The position numbers and the translations under genes were made by a program. A stretch of DNA of 33,147 nucleotides from Solirubrobacteraceae bacterium. GTDB lineage: Bacteria > Actinomycetota > Thermoleophilia > Solirubrobacterales > Solirubrobacteraceae. Of this stretch, positions 8,481-16,051 are shown piece after piece. Numbering within the stretch: the first letter of the stretch is position 1; each line of letters begins with the position of its first letter. The notes below the pieces were generated by a model. It searched no databases and was not told the origin of the DNA. It was given only the letters and a program-made list of their open reading frames with translations. The stretch spans positions 1 through 33,147 of the forward strand of contig JAUYGN010000092.1 of assembly GCA_030690545.1 (NCBI GenBank), written 5' to 3'.

Positions 8481-10019
8481 GTGAGCACCACCATGCAACG
8501 GCCGGCCGACGCGCCGGCGCCCGCGACGAGCAGCCGCCGCGGACGCTGGCTGGACGACTGGGAGCCCGAGGACGAGACGTTCTGGGAGACGACCGGCCGG
8601 CGGATCGCGCGCAAGAACCTGTGGATCTCGATCTTCGCCGAGAACCTCGGCTTCAGCGTCTGGGTGCTGTGGACGATCATCGTCATCAACCTCGCCAACG
8701 CCGGCTTCACGCTGTCGCTGTCGGAGAGCTTCCTGCTGATCGCGCTGCCCAACCTCGTCGGCTCGACGCTGCGGATCCCCTACACGTTCGCCGTGCCGAG
8801 GTTCGGCGGGCGGGCGTGGACCGGGATCAGCGCCTCGCTGCTGCTGATCCCGGTGCTGCTGCTCGCGTTTCTCGTGCCGAGCGGCTGGCTGCAGGCCCAG
8901 GGCCATGCGACCCAGATGTGGGTGCTCGCGCTGTGCGCCGCGACCGCCGGCTTCGGCGGCGGCAACTTCTCCTCCTCGATGGCGAACATCTCGTTCTTCT
9001 ATCCGGACCGCCACAAGGGCTTCGCGCTCGGCCTCAACGCTGCCGGCGGCAACATCGGCGTGGCGACCGCTCAGCTGCTCGTGCCGCTCGTGATCATCAT
9101 CGGGGTGCCGGCGGCGGCGGTGAAGATGCCGGTCCACGAGGTGAACCTCTCCTACGCCGGCCTGATGTGGATGCCGTTCATCGTCCTCGCCGCGATCCTC
9201 GCCTGGCGGTACATGGACAGCATCACCCACGCGAGGTCCGACGGGCGCTCGTACATGCGGTCACTGAAACACGGTCAGACGTGGATCATGTCACTGCTGT
9301 ACATCGGAACGTTCGGGTCGTTCATCGGATACGCGTTCGCACTGCCATTGGTCATGAAGAACACCTTTCCGGAGTTTCTTGCCGCACATCCCTTCATCGC
9401 CACCTACCTCGCCGGCTTGGGCTTCGTCGGCGCGCTGATCGGCTCGGTCTCGCGACCGCTCGGCGGCTGGATGTCGGACAAGCTCGGCGGCGCGCGGGTC
9501 ACGCTCGCCGTGTTCGCCGGCGAGGCGGTTTTCACGCTGACGGCGATCTGGGGGGTGCGCGAGCACAGCTTCCCGATCTTCTTCGGGTCGTTCATGGCGA
9601 TCTTCCTGCTGGCCGGCATGGGCAACGGCTCGACGTACCGGATGATCCCGCTGATCTTCACCGAGCTGGGGCGCAAGGAGGCGGCGCAGACGGGGCGCGA
9701 CGCCAAGCAGACGGCGCTGGACTTCAAGCGCCAGGCGGCGGCCGTGATCGGGATCGCCGGCGCGATCGGCGCGTTCGGCGGCTTCTTGATCCAGGTCGTC
9801 TTCCGGCAGGCGAGCCTCGGCGTCTCGTCGGCGGTCAACGCCGCCGAGACGCCGGCCGAGAAGGTCGCGGTCGCGCAGGCGATGGCGGACTGGTCGATCC
9901 CGGCGCTGTGGGTGTTCCTCGGCGCCTACGTCGTGTTCGCGGCGATGACCTGGTTCTTCTATCTGCGCACGAGCTTCGCGACGAAGCGGTTCCCGAGCCT
10001 CGCGCACGCCTCCGTGTAG
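8481..10019 (+). CDS. narK: NarK-type nitrate/nitrite transporter (MFS)
   Basis: 512-residue membrane protein of the nitrate/nitrite porter family of the major facilitator superfamily, with about 12 hydrophobic segments. The family signature AGFGGGNFSSSMANISFFYP is at residues 156-175. Conserved substrate-binding arginines are visible in GSTLRIPYTF (Arg98) and GNGSTYRMIPLIF. A longer loop (ETPAEKVAVAQAMAD) lies between the last helices. It should move nitrate in and/or nitrite out. No nitrate reductase, nirBD or regulator is nearby, so the metabolic partner must be elsewhere. Start set by GAGGAG before GTG 8481. The 153-bp gap upstream shows no other gene. Confidence 0.9.
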   Translation: MSTTMQRPADAPAPATSSRRGRWLDDWEPEDETFWETTGRRIARKNLWISIFAENLGFSVWVLWTIIVINLANAGFTLSLSESFLLIALPNLVGSTLRIPYTFAVPRFGGRAWTGISASLLLIPVLLLAFLVPSGWLQAQGHATQMWVLALCAATAGFGGGNFSSSMANISFFYPDRHKGFALGLNAAGGNIGVATAQLLVPLVIIIGVPAAAVKMPVHEVNLSYAGLMWMPFIVLAAILAWRYMDSITHARSDGRSYMRSLKHGQTWIMSLLYIGTFGSFIGYAFALPLVMKNTFPEFLAAHPFIATYLAGLGFVGALIGSVSRPLGGWMSDKLGGARVTLAVFAGEAVFTLTAIWGVREHSFPIFFGSFMAIFLLAGMGNGSTYRMIPLIFTELGRKEAAQTGRDAKQTALDFKRQAAAVIGIAGAIGAFGGFLIQVVFRQASLGVSSAVNAAETPAEKVAVAQAMADWSIPALWVFLGAYVVFAAMTWFFYLRTSFATKRFPSLAHASV

Positions 10020-10067
10020 CTCACGATCGTGACCACCGTCGTCCTCGACGGTCCTCCTCCGGGGCGA

Positions 10068-10091
10068 CGGTCGCCGGGTCACCGGCGACCG
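10068..10091 (+). terminator. Hairpin between narK-like gene and ion channel
   Basis: CGGTCGCCGG (10068-10077) and CCGGCGACCG (10082-10091) form a perfect 10-bp stem with a GTCA tetraloop. It probably ends the transporter transcript. It also covers the place where a -35 element of the channel promoter would lie, so it could affect initiation. Confidence 0.65.
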
Positions 10092-10097
10092 CCGGGT

Positions 10098-10103
10098 TAC
10101 GCT
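10098..10103 (+). promoter_or_regulatory. -10 hexamer, ion channel gene
   Basis: TACGCT lies seven nt before GTG 10111 without a Shine-Dalgarno, consistent with a leaderless transcript. The same hexamer precedes the lipoprotein gene at 22888. Confidence 0.5.
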
Positions 10104-10110
10104 TGCGCGC

Positions 10111-10998
10111 GTGACGCGGCGAGGGCCATCGACGGACGACCACGAGCACCACGGCAGCAGCTCGCGGGTCGTTCGCCTCTGCGCGCGCCTGGCGGACTCG
10201 TCGGCGTTCAACCTGTTCATCTTCGCGGTCATCCTCGGCAATGCCGTCGTGCTCGGACTGGAGACCTACGACGGCATCGTGCGCAATGTCGGCGGGCTGC
10301 TGCAGCTGCTCAACGACGTCGCGCTCGGGATCTTCGTCGTCGAGATCTGCATCCGCCTGACCGCGTTCGGCTCGCGCCCGCAGGAGTTCTTCCGCAGCGG
10401 CTGGAACGTCTTCGACTTCCTCGTCGTGGCGGCCTCGCTGATGCCGGGGCTGCGCGAGAACGCGCTGCTCCTGCGCCTGATCCGCCTGGCGCGCGTACTG
10501 CGAATCGTGCGGCTGCTGCCCGACCTGCGCGTGCTGACCGTCGCGATCGGGCGCTCGATCCCCGGCGTCCTGTCGCTCGGCGTGCTGGCCGTGCTCGTGC
10601 TGTTCATCTACGGCATGGTGGGCTGGACGATCTTCGGCGACGACGAGCCCGATCAGTACGGAACGATCAGCGAGGCGATGCTGACGCTGTTCATCACGCT
10701 GACGCTCGAGAACCTGCCCGACCAGATCGCGATGGGCCGCGAGCTGTCGGAGTGGACGCTGCTGTACTTCATCTCCTACGCGCTGCTGGCCGCGTTCTTG
10801 ATCTTCAACATCCTGATCGGCGTCGTCATCAACTCGCTCGAGGAGGCGCGCGTGATCGAGCATGCTCGCGCGCGCGCCGACCGGCTCGAGCATGGCGGCG
10901 ACGCCGGGCCGACCGTCGAGGACCGCGTCGCGGCGGTGCGCGAGGCGCTCGACGAGCTCGAGGCCGACCTGCGCGGTCGCGCTCCGCCGTCGGAGTGA
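10111..10998 (+). CDS. Voltage-gated ion channel (NaChBac/Ion_trans type)
   Basis: 295-residue six-transmembrane channel subunit expected to form a homotetramer. S1-S3 span about 32-112. S4 carries arginines at every third position (122, 125, 128, 131, 134), the voltage sensor. S5 is about 153-176, then a pore loop with LTLENLPD (about 197-204), then S6 about 215-242 and a charged C-terminal helix (245-290, coiled-coil-like as in NaChBac). Bacterial sodium channels have TLESW in the filter. Here the Glu (200) is kept but SW is NL, so ion selectivity is uncertain. Start GTG 10111 follows a -10-like TACGCT. The gene converges on the sugar transferase. Confidence 0.88.
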   Translation: MTRRGPSTDDHEHHGSSSRVVRLCARLADSSAFNLFIFAVILGNAVVLGLETYDGIVRNVGGLLQLLNDVALGIFVVEICIRLTAFGSRPQEFFRSGWNVFDFLVVAASLMPGLRENALLLRLIRLARVLRIVRLLPDLRVLTVAIGRSIPGVLSLGVLAVLVLFIYGMVGWTIFGDDEPDQYGTISEAMLTLFITLTLENLPDQIAMGRELSEWTLLYFISYALLAAFLIFNILIGVVINSLEEARVIEHARARADRLEHGGDAGPTVEDRVAAVREALDELEADLRGRAPPSE

Positions 10999-11025
10999 AC
11001 GAGCGTCGCCGGCGACCGGGGGGGT

Positions 11026-11064
11026 GGGGCGGATGAGCCTCGCTGGGCGAGGATGATCCGCCCC
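11026..11064. terminator. Nested bidirectional hairpin
   Basis: The outer stem GGGGCGGAT/ATCCGCCCC (11026-11034 with 11056-11064) is perfect. Inside it is a second perfect stem CCTCGC/GCGAGG (11038-11043 with 11047-11052) with a TGG loop. It is placed midway between two convergent genes, as expected of a shared terminator. Confidence 0.75.
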
Positions 11065-11083
11065 GCCCCTCGCGACGACACTG

Positions 11084-11674
11084 CTACTTCGGGCGCCAGC
11101 CCCCCGTCTCGCCCCTGTAGAGGCCGTCGCCGGCGACGACGAGCCGCGCGCTGCGCCAGAGGATCGTCAGGTCCAGGCGCCACGAGCGGTGCTCGATGTA
11201 CCAGAGGTCGAGCTCGATGCGCTGCGCCCACGGCAGCGACGTGCGGCCGTTGACCTGCGCCCAGCCGGTGATGCCGGGCCTGATCGCGAGGCGACCGCGC
11301 TCGCGCTCGGTGTACTGCGCGACCTGCGACGGAACGGTCGGCCGGGGGCCGATGATCGCCATCTCGCCGCGCAGCACGTTGACGAGGTTGGGCAGCTCGT
11401 CGAGCGACGTCCGGCGCAGGAACGCGCCGACGCGGGTGATGCGTGCGTCGCCGGCGTCGACGGCCAGCCCCGCGCCGATGTGCTCGGCGCCGTCGACCAT
11501 CGTGCGCAGCTTGAGGACGTCGAACTCGCGGCCGCCGCGACCGACGCGGCGCTGGCGGTAGATCACGCCGCCGCGCGACTCGACGCGGATCGCGACCGCC
11601 GCGAGCGCCAGCAGCGGGGCGCCGGCGAGCAGCCCGAGCGACGCGACGACGATGTCGAACGCACGGCGCGGCAC
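11084..11674 (-). CDS. Polyprenyl-phosphate sugar-1-phosphate transferase (priming transferase)
   Basis: 196-residue bacterial sugar transferase (PF02397, WcaJ/WbaP catalytic-domain type), which loads the first sugar-phosphate onto undecaprenyl phosphate at the inner membrane. Features are the N-terminal hydrophobic hairpin (7-29), QRRVGRGGREFDVLKLRTM (about 41-59), the Asp-Glu pair in LRRTSLDELPNLVNVLRGEM, GPRP, and RPGITGWAQVNGR. It is the short catalytic form without the long membrane domain of WbaP. The GTG start follows the GT2 stop by 3 nt, so both are surely co-transcribed and translationally coupled. Which sugar is transferred cannot be told. Confidence 0.92.
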   Translation of the reverse strand: MPRRAFDIVVASLGLLAGAPLLALAAVAIRVESRGGVIYRQRRVGRGGREFDVLKLRTMVDGAEHIGAGLAVDAGDARITRVGAFLRRTSLDELPNLVNVLRGEMAIIGPRPTVPSQVAQYTERERGRLAIRPGITGWAQVNGRTSLPWAQRIELDLWYIEHRSWRLDLTILWRSARLVVAGDGLYRGETGGWRPK

Positions 11675-11677
11675 GAG

Positions 11678-12811
11678 CTACCGCGTCCCCTCCGGCGCTT
11701 CCCAGCCGGCCGGCGTGCCGTGGCGCAGCCAGTCCCACAGCCCCGCCGCGACCGACGCCGTCGTCAGGACGTAGTAGCGCGCGACGAGCAGCGCACGCAG
11801 CGCCAGCAGCGGCGCGAGCGCGGCGCCGGCGAGCAGCGCGAGCTGCAGCGCCAGGGCGACGGCGTAGACGACGCTCGACGTCGCCAGCGCGATGCTCGCC
11901 GCGAGCGCCGCCAGATGCAGGAACGGCGCCGCGTAGCGCAGCACCCGATGGGAGGCCATCATCAGCGCGTAGAGCGGCGGGTAGCCGCGCGGCGACAGCA
12001 GCCCGCCGCGCAGGACGATCGGCCAGGCGTGGCTCATCATCCGCCGCTTGCGGGCGAACTCGCCCTCGATCGACGGCACCATCTTCTCCGTCGCGCGCGC
12101 CTGCGGGACGTAGACCGCGCGCCAGCCGCGCTTGACCATGTTGAACGGGAACGACAGGTCGTGGCCCATGATCGGGTCGACCTCGATGTACGCCGCACGG
12201 CGCGTCGCATAGATCGCGCCGTTGCCGGCGGTGACGGAGGCCAGCCGCGACTCCATCCTGCGCAGCGCCATCTCGTAGCGCCAGTACAGGCCCTCCTGGT
12301 TGGTCCCCCCGTCGTTGACGAAGCGCACCTGGCCGCAGGCGTAGCCGACCTTCGCGTCGGCGAACGCGCCGACGAGCTCGCGCAGCGCCTCGGGCTCCCA
12401 TGCGCTGTTGGCATCGGAGAACGCGACGACCTCTGCGCGCGAGCGCGCGACGGCCGCGTCCTGCGCGCGGATCTTGCCGCCACGCTCGAGCTCGAGCACG
12501 GCGTCAGCGCCCGCGCGGCGCGCCTCGAGCACCGTGCCATCGGCCGACCCGTCGCTCGCGACGACGACCTCCAGCAGCTCGCGCGGGTAGTCGAGCGCGA
12601 GCGCGTTGGCGACCTTGCGGGCGATCACCGCGCCCTCGTCGTAGGCCGCCACGATCAGGCTGACGGTCGGCAGATCGGCGGCGGCGGACGGCACGGCGGT
12701 CGGCCGCGAGCCGCGCAGGCGTGCGAGCGCGCCGAGCAGCAGCGGGTAGCCGAGCTGCGCGTAGGCGAGCAGCGACACGCAGAGCCAGAACGCGATCTCC
12801 CAGGCGAGCAC
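11678..12811 (-). CDS. Membrane-associated GT2 glycosyltransferase
   Basis: 377-residue glycosyltransferase family 2 protein. An N-terminal membrane helix (about 3-24) precedes the GT-A domain: SLIVAAYDEGAVIARKV, VVVASDGSADGT (nucleotide-binding Asp), AFSDANSAW (DxD-like), AGNGAIYATRR and DLSFPFNMVKRGWRAVYVPQA. The C-terminus has several transmembrane segments, as in processive polysaccharide synthases. A longer frame reaches 12943, but its first 44 residues are low-complexity. GTG 12811 is chosen because GAGAAT lies 6 nt upstream, matching the leaderless pattern, and because the membrane helix starts there. It forms a two-gene surface-glycan unit with the priming transferase just downstream. 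Confidence 0.88.
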   Translation of the reverse strand: MLAWEIAFWLCVSLLAYAQLGYPLLLGALARLRGSRPTAVPSAAADLPTVSLIVAAYDEGAVIARKVANALALDYPRELLEVVVASDGSADGTVLEARRAGADAVLELERGGKIRAQDAAVARSRAEVVAFSDANSAWEPEALRELVGAFADAKVGYACGQVRFVNDGGTNQEGLYWRYEMALRRMESRLASVTAGNGAIYATRRAAYIEVDPIMGHDLSFPFNMVKRGWRAVYVPQARATEKMVPSIEGEFARKRRMMSHAWPIVLRGGLLSPRGYPPLYALMMASHRVLRYAAPFLHLAALAASIALATSSVVYAVALALQLALLAGAALAPLLALRALLVARYYVLTTASVAAGLWDWLRHGTPAGWEAPEGTR

Positions 12812-12817
12812 GCCGCC

Positions 12818-12823
12818 ATTCTC
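12818..12823 (-). promoter_or_regulatory. -10-like hexamer, GT2 gene
   Basis: On the minus strand GAGAAT is six nt before GTG 12811. It keeps the conserved A2 and T6 of a -10 box. No Shine-Dalgarno is present. Confidence 0.4.
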
Positions 12824-12973
12824 GCGGAGAGCGCCGGCACGACGAGCGGCCGCGCCCGACGTCCCGCCTGCCGGCGGTCGCCGACCGGCGCGACGCAGCG
12901 ACGCACCGACATCCCGCGGCCCCAGCATCACCGCATCAGGCAAAGATCAACCAAACAACGACAACCGACGCAG

Positions 12974-13018
12974 GTGGGGCCACTTCAAGGCATCGAAGTG
13001 GGCCGGTGCAAGCCATCG
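12974..13018. repeat. Imperfect 21-22 bp direct repeats, possible IS21-type end
   Basis: Unit 1 (12974-12995) starts GTGGGGCCACTTC and ends AAGGCATCG. Unit 2 (12998-13018) starts GTGGGCCGGTGC and ends AAGCCATCG. The same stretch also forms CCACTTC/GAAGTGG (12980-12986 with 12995-13001). Repeated GTGGG(G)CC-type units are typical of IS21-family ends, where transposase binds multiple copies. No istA/istB gene is present, so this would be a leftover end. Confidence 0.4.
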
Positions 13019-13200
13019 TTTTCACACAGCTGAATGGTGCCGACACGCCGAGGTGATCACGCGCCTCGAGGCGCTCTGCGCGCGTGGGAGCGCCTGCGCC
13101 TGGACCCTGCGGCGGCATGTCGGTCTGGTCGCGCGATCGCGCCGACCACCCACGGCCGTGCTGCTGAGCCCAGCTGGCCCTTACCGTTGCCGGCGGGCTT

Positions 13201-13353
13201 GTTCGGTGGTGCGCGATGCCGATGAGCACCCTCCGCGAGACCTGCCGCCTACAAGGCCACCGCCTCCACGAATACCTCACCGCCGCGATCACCGCCGACC
13301 TCCACAGCCAGCCGATCCCCCGCTACCCGCCCAACCTGACCGGATACCCGTGA
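13201..13353 (+). pseudogene. Transposase C-terminal remnant (IS66-like)
   Basis: A short frame ending at TGA 13351-13353 reads MPMSTLRETCRLQGHRLHEY followed by LTAAITADLHSQPIP. This resembles the C-terminal tail of IS66-family transposases (S-x-L-x-T-C-x-x-Q-G-R-x(4)-Y-L-x-x-A-I, then a PxP segment). No catalytic domain, start or inverted repeat survives. It ends 31 bp before the ABC operon. Family assignment is from memory of the tail pattern and is tentative. Confidence 0.45.
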
Positions 13354-13384
13354 ACGGCTACACCCGAGCCACCGGAGAACACTC

Positions 13385-14152
13385 ATGAACGACGCCAATC
13401 CACCCGCGCTGTCCATCCGCGGACTGCACAAGACCTTCGGCCGGAAGGTCTCGGTCGACCATGTGGACCTGGAGGTCCCCCGCGGCTCCTTCTTCGGGCT
13501 GGTCGGCCCCAACGGAGCCGGCAAGACCACCCTGCTGTCGATGGCAGTCGGGCTACTGCGCCCCGATGCCGGAACCGCCGCGGTGCTGGGCACCGACGTG
13601 TGGAGCGACGGCCTGCGGGCCAAGACACACCTGGGCGTCCTACCCGACGGCCTGGCGATGCCGGAGTTCCTCACCGGCCGCGAGGTGCTCACCTTCCTCG
13701 GCCGGCTCCGGGGGCTCGACCCCGCGCTGGTGGATGCCCGCGCCCAGGAGCTGCTGGAGGTGATGGACCTGCTGGGGGCCGAGCAGACGCTCGTCGTGGA
13801 CTACTCCACCGGGATGCGCAAGAAGATCGGGCTGGCCACCACGCTGCTGCACAACCCGGAGGTGCTCGTGCTCGACGAGCCGTTCGAGGCCGTCGACCCG
13901 GTGTCGGCGCTGACCCTCAAGCGGATCCTGACCCGGTTCGTCTCCCTGGGCGGCTCGGTCGTGCTGTCCAGCCACGTGATGGCCCTGGTGGAGCAGCTGT
14001 GCGACACGGTCGCGGTCATGTCGGACGGGGTGGTGGTGGCTCGCGGGCCGGTGGCGCAGGTCCGCGGCGAGACCACCTTGGAGGAGACCTTCGTCACGCT
14101 GGTCGGCGCGGGAACCGGCACCGTGGAGGGGCTGTCGTGGTTGGGGACCTGA
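13385..14152 (+). CDS. ABC transporter ATP-binding protein
   Basis: 255-residue ATPase subunit with Walker A GPNGAGKT (41-48), a degenerate signature DYSTGMRKK (139-147), Walker B LVLDEP (161-166) and the switch His in SSHVMA (197). The Q-loop reads GVLPDGL, lacking the usual Gln, as in some drug or lantibiotic exporters of the CcmA/BcrA kind. GGAG at 13374-13377, seven nt before ATG 13385, is a proper Shine-Dalgarno, unlike most neighbours. The stop overlaps the permease start. Codon choice shifts from the ACG/GCG style of the surroundings to ACC/CTG/GTG, suggesting transfer from another actinobacterium. The substrate is unknown. Confidence 0.92.
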   Translation: MNDANPPALSIRGLHKTFGRKVSVDHVDLEVPRGSFFGLVGPNGAGKTTLLSMAVGLLRPDAGTAAVLGTDVWSDGLRAKTHLGVLPDGLAMPEFLTGREVLTFLGRLRGLDPALVDARAQELLEVMDLLGAEQTLVVDYSTGMRKKIGLATTLLHNPEVLVLDEPFEAVDPVSALTLKRILTRFVSLGGSVVLSSHVMALVEQLCDTVAVMSDGVVVARGPVAQVRGETTLEETFVTLVGAGTGTVEGLSWLGT

Positions 14153-16008
14153 TCGGTCTGAAGCTGGCGCTGACCCGCAACTCGATCACCGGTAGCCGGG
14201 CCGTGTGGGCCTGGACCGGGGCGAGCGTCGGCGTCGTGCTCGCCGCCGGCGCGGTGGTGCTGGCCGGTTGGCCGCTGCGGCCGGCCTCGCTCGTGCCGGA
14301 CCTGCTCGCCATCGCCTATCTCACCTGGCTCATCGGCTGGGTCGTCGGACCGGTGATGTCGCCGGCGCCGCCGCTGCGCCCGGCCCACCTGGCGATGCTC
14401 CCGATCCCCCGGCACCGGCTGGCCCTGGGGCTCCTGGTAGCCGGATTCGTGGGGCTCGCCACCGCGGTCACCGCGCTGCTGTTCACCAGCCTCATCGTGT
14501 ATGCCGCGCGCCTGGGCGTGGTGCCCGCGCTCCTCGCGGTCCCACTGGCCGCGCTCCAGGTGTCCCTCCTCGTGCTGGTGTCGCGGGTGGCGCACGTGGC
14601 CTTTGGTCGACTCGCCCGAGCGCGCGCCGGCGCCGCGCTCAACGGCATCGTGCTGGCGGTCGTGCTCGTGCTCAGCCAGTCCGGCTGGATGCTGCTGGTC
14701 GGGCTGCTGTCCTCCGGCGTCCTCGAAGAGGGCTTCCCCGACGGCTTCTCCTCCGCGCTGCGGTGGGTGCCGTCCGGGTGGGCCCTGGCCGCGGTGGAAG
14801 CCGCCGCGGCCGGTGCCTGGGCGACGGTGGTGCTCGTCGTCGCGGCGATGCTCGCGCTGGCGGCCGTGCTGCTCGTCCTGTGGGGCACCAGCCTGGGCGA
14901 GGCACGCGGCGCTCGCGCGGTGGTCCGTGGCTCCGTCGCGCGCGCGACACCCCGGAGGGCCCCGTTCGACCGGCCCGTCGGAGCCATCGTGGGCAAGGAG
15001 CTGCGCACCTGGTGGCGCGATCCGGCCCGCTCCGCCGCCCTGTCGGCGCCGCTCGCCTGGGGCGTGCTCACCGCGGTCCTGCCGCTGACCTTCGGAGCCG
15101 TCGAGCTGCTGCCATGGGCCGGAACGCTGATCGCGATCATGGCCGCCAGCTGGCTGGCGAACATGTACTCCTTCGACGGCACCGGCATCTGGCTCACCCT
15201 GCAGACCAGCACCGAACGCGTCGACGTGCGCGCCCGCCAGTCGGCCTACCTGCTCGTCTACGGCCCGATCGCGCTCCTGGTGACGATCGCGTTCACGGCC
15301 GCCAGCGGCCTGGGCTGGGCCTGGCCCTGGGCACTGGCCGCCGTCACCGCAGCGGTCGGCGGCGGCGCCGGCCTGGTCGCCTACAGCTCGGCGTTCATGC
15401 CCGCACCCGGACCGGACGTCCACGAACGGGCCGAGAACCCGGCCGAGGGAACGGAAGAGATCGGGTCGTCCTTCCTCGTGTTCTTCGCCGCTCTGGTGCC
15501 TCCGCTGCCCGGCCTGGGTGTCGTCTACCTCGGCACCCTGCGAGACAGCATGGCCCTGCAATGGGCCGGTGTCCTGGTCGGGATCCTCGTCGGCGCCCTC
15601 CTGGCCTGGGGCCTCGGCCGGCTGGCCGCCGCCAGACTGCAACGCACCGCCCCGGAGCTGCTGCTGCTGATGCGCTCCGGGCGCCCCGCATCGAGCACCG
15701 ACACCGGCGACGAGGAGCTGGAGCTGACGACGTGGGAGACCACCCTGATGACGGTCAGCTGGACCTTGGGCATCCTCGCCGTCATTCCCCAGGGACTCCT
15801 CACCATGCTGTTCAAGCTCACCGGCAACGACGACGTGCGGGTGTGGTTCCTCGCGATGTACCTGCCCGAGCCGTGGGGCTGGCTCACCAGCATCGGCATG
15901 GTGCTGCTCGGCGCCTACCTGATCTGGATCGCCTCCCGAGTGCTCAAACGGGCCGCCGCCAGAAGAACGCCGCAGGCCTCAGCACCCGAAAGGGAGAGGA
16001 CTCGGTGA
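14137..16008 (+). CDS. ABC transporter permease, large multi-TM
   Basis: 623-residue integral membrane protein with about 12 or more hydrophobic segments, partner of the ATPase just upstream. GTG 14137 overlaps the ATPase gene by 16 nt, and GGAGGGG (14125-14131) sits five nt before it, so translation is coupled. A cytoplasmic patch (FDRPVGAIVGKELRTWWRDP, about 278-297) is typical of ABC-2-type exporters just before a second membrane half. A second acidic linker lies near 505-530, with a basic tail. The permease belongs to no named family that I can recognise. It shares the atypical codon use of the ATPase gene. No substrate-binding protein or regulator is beside it, favouring an exporter. Confidence 0.85.
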   Translation: MVGDLIGLKLALTRNSITGSRAVWAWTGASVGVVLAAGAVVLAGWPLRPASLVPDLLAIAYLTWLIGWVVGPVMSPAPPLRPAHLAMLPIPRHRLALGLLVAGFVGLATAVTALLFTSLIVYAARLGVVPALLAVPLAALQVSLLVLVSRVAHVAFGRLARARAGAALNGIVLAVVLVLSQSGWMLLVGLLSSGVLEEGFPDGFSSALRWVPSGWALAAVEAAAAGAWATVVLVVAAMLALAAVLLVLWGTSLGEARGARAVVRGSVARATPRRAPFDRPVGAIVGKELRTWWRDPARSAALSAPLAWGVLTAVLPLTFGAVELLPWAGTLIAIMAASWLANMYSFDGTGIWLTLQTSTERVDVRARQSAYLLVYGPIALLVTIAFTAASGLGWAWPWALAAVTAAVGGGAGLVAYSSAFMPAPGPDVHERAENPAEGTEEIGSSFLVFFAALVPPLPGLGVVYLGTLRDSMALQWAGVLVGILVGALLAWGLGRLAAARLQRTAPELLLLMRSGRPASSTDTGDEELELTTWETTLMTVSWTLGILAVIPQGLLTMLFKLTGNDDVRVWFLAMYLPEPWGWLTSIGMVLLGAYLIWIASRVLKRAAARRTPQASAPERERTR

Positions 16009-16051
16009 TCGTGCGTCAGGCGATCACGACCGGCCTGCGGCGGCCGAACGG

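Larger units (their letters stand above)
12824..13384. other. Gene-poor stretch with insertion-sequence scars
   Basis: No convincing intact gene is present between the GT2 start and the ABC operon. It is locally less GC-rich at 12940-13030, with a run of CAA/ACA triplets. It contains IS21-like end repeats (12974-13018) and a transposase C-terminal remnant (13201-13353). The part at 13020-13200 has no recognisable coding content. It looks like the worn boundary of an inserted segment. Confidence 0.5.

Noticed and set aside
9240-9400. Slightly AT-richer patch inside the narK-like gene
   Set aside because: It encodes normal transporter text in frame with no breakpoints, so it is ordinary codon variation rather than an insertion.
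12812-12943. Longer N-terminus for the GT2 gene
   Set aside because: The 44 extra residues are low-complexity Arg/Gly/Ala, and a -10-like box sits just before GTG 12811.
13600-14136. Upstream extension of the ABC permease frame
   Set aside because: It overlaps the ATPase gene in another frame and is Arg/Gly/Pro-rich; GTG 14137 has a Shine-Dalgarno and begins the membrane protein.
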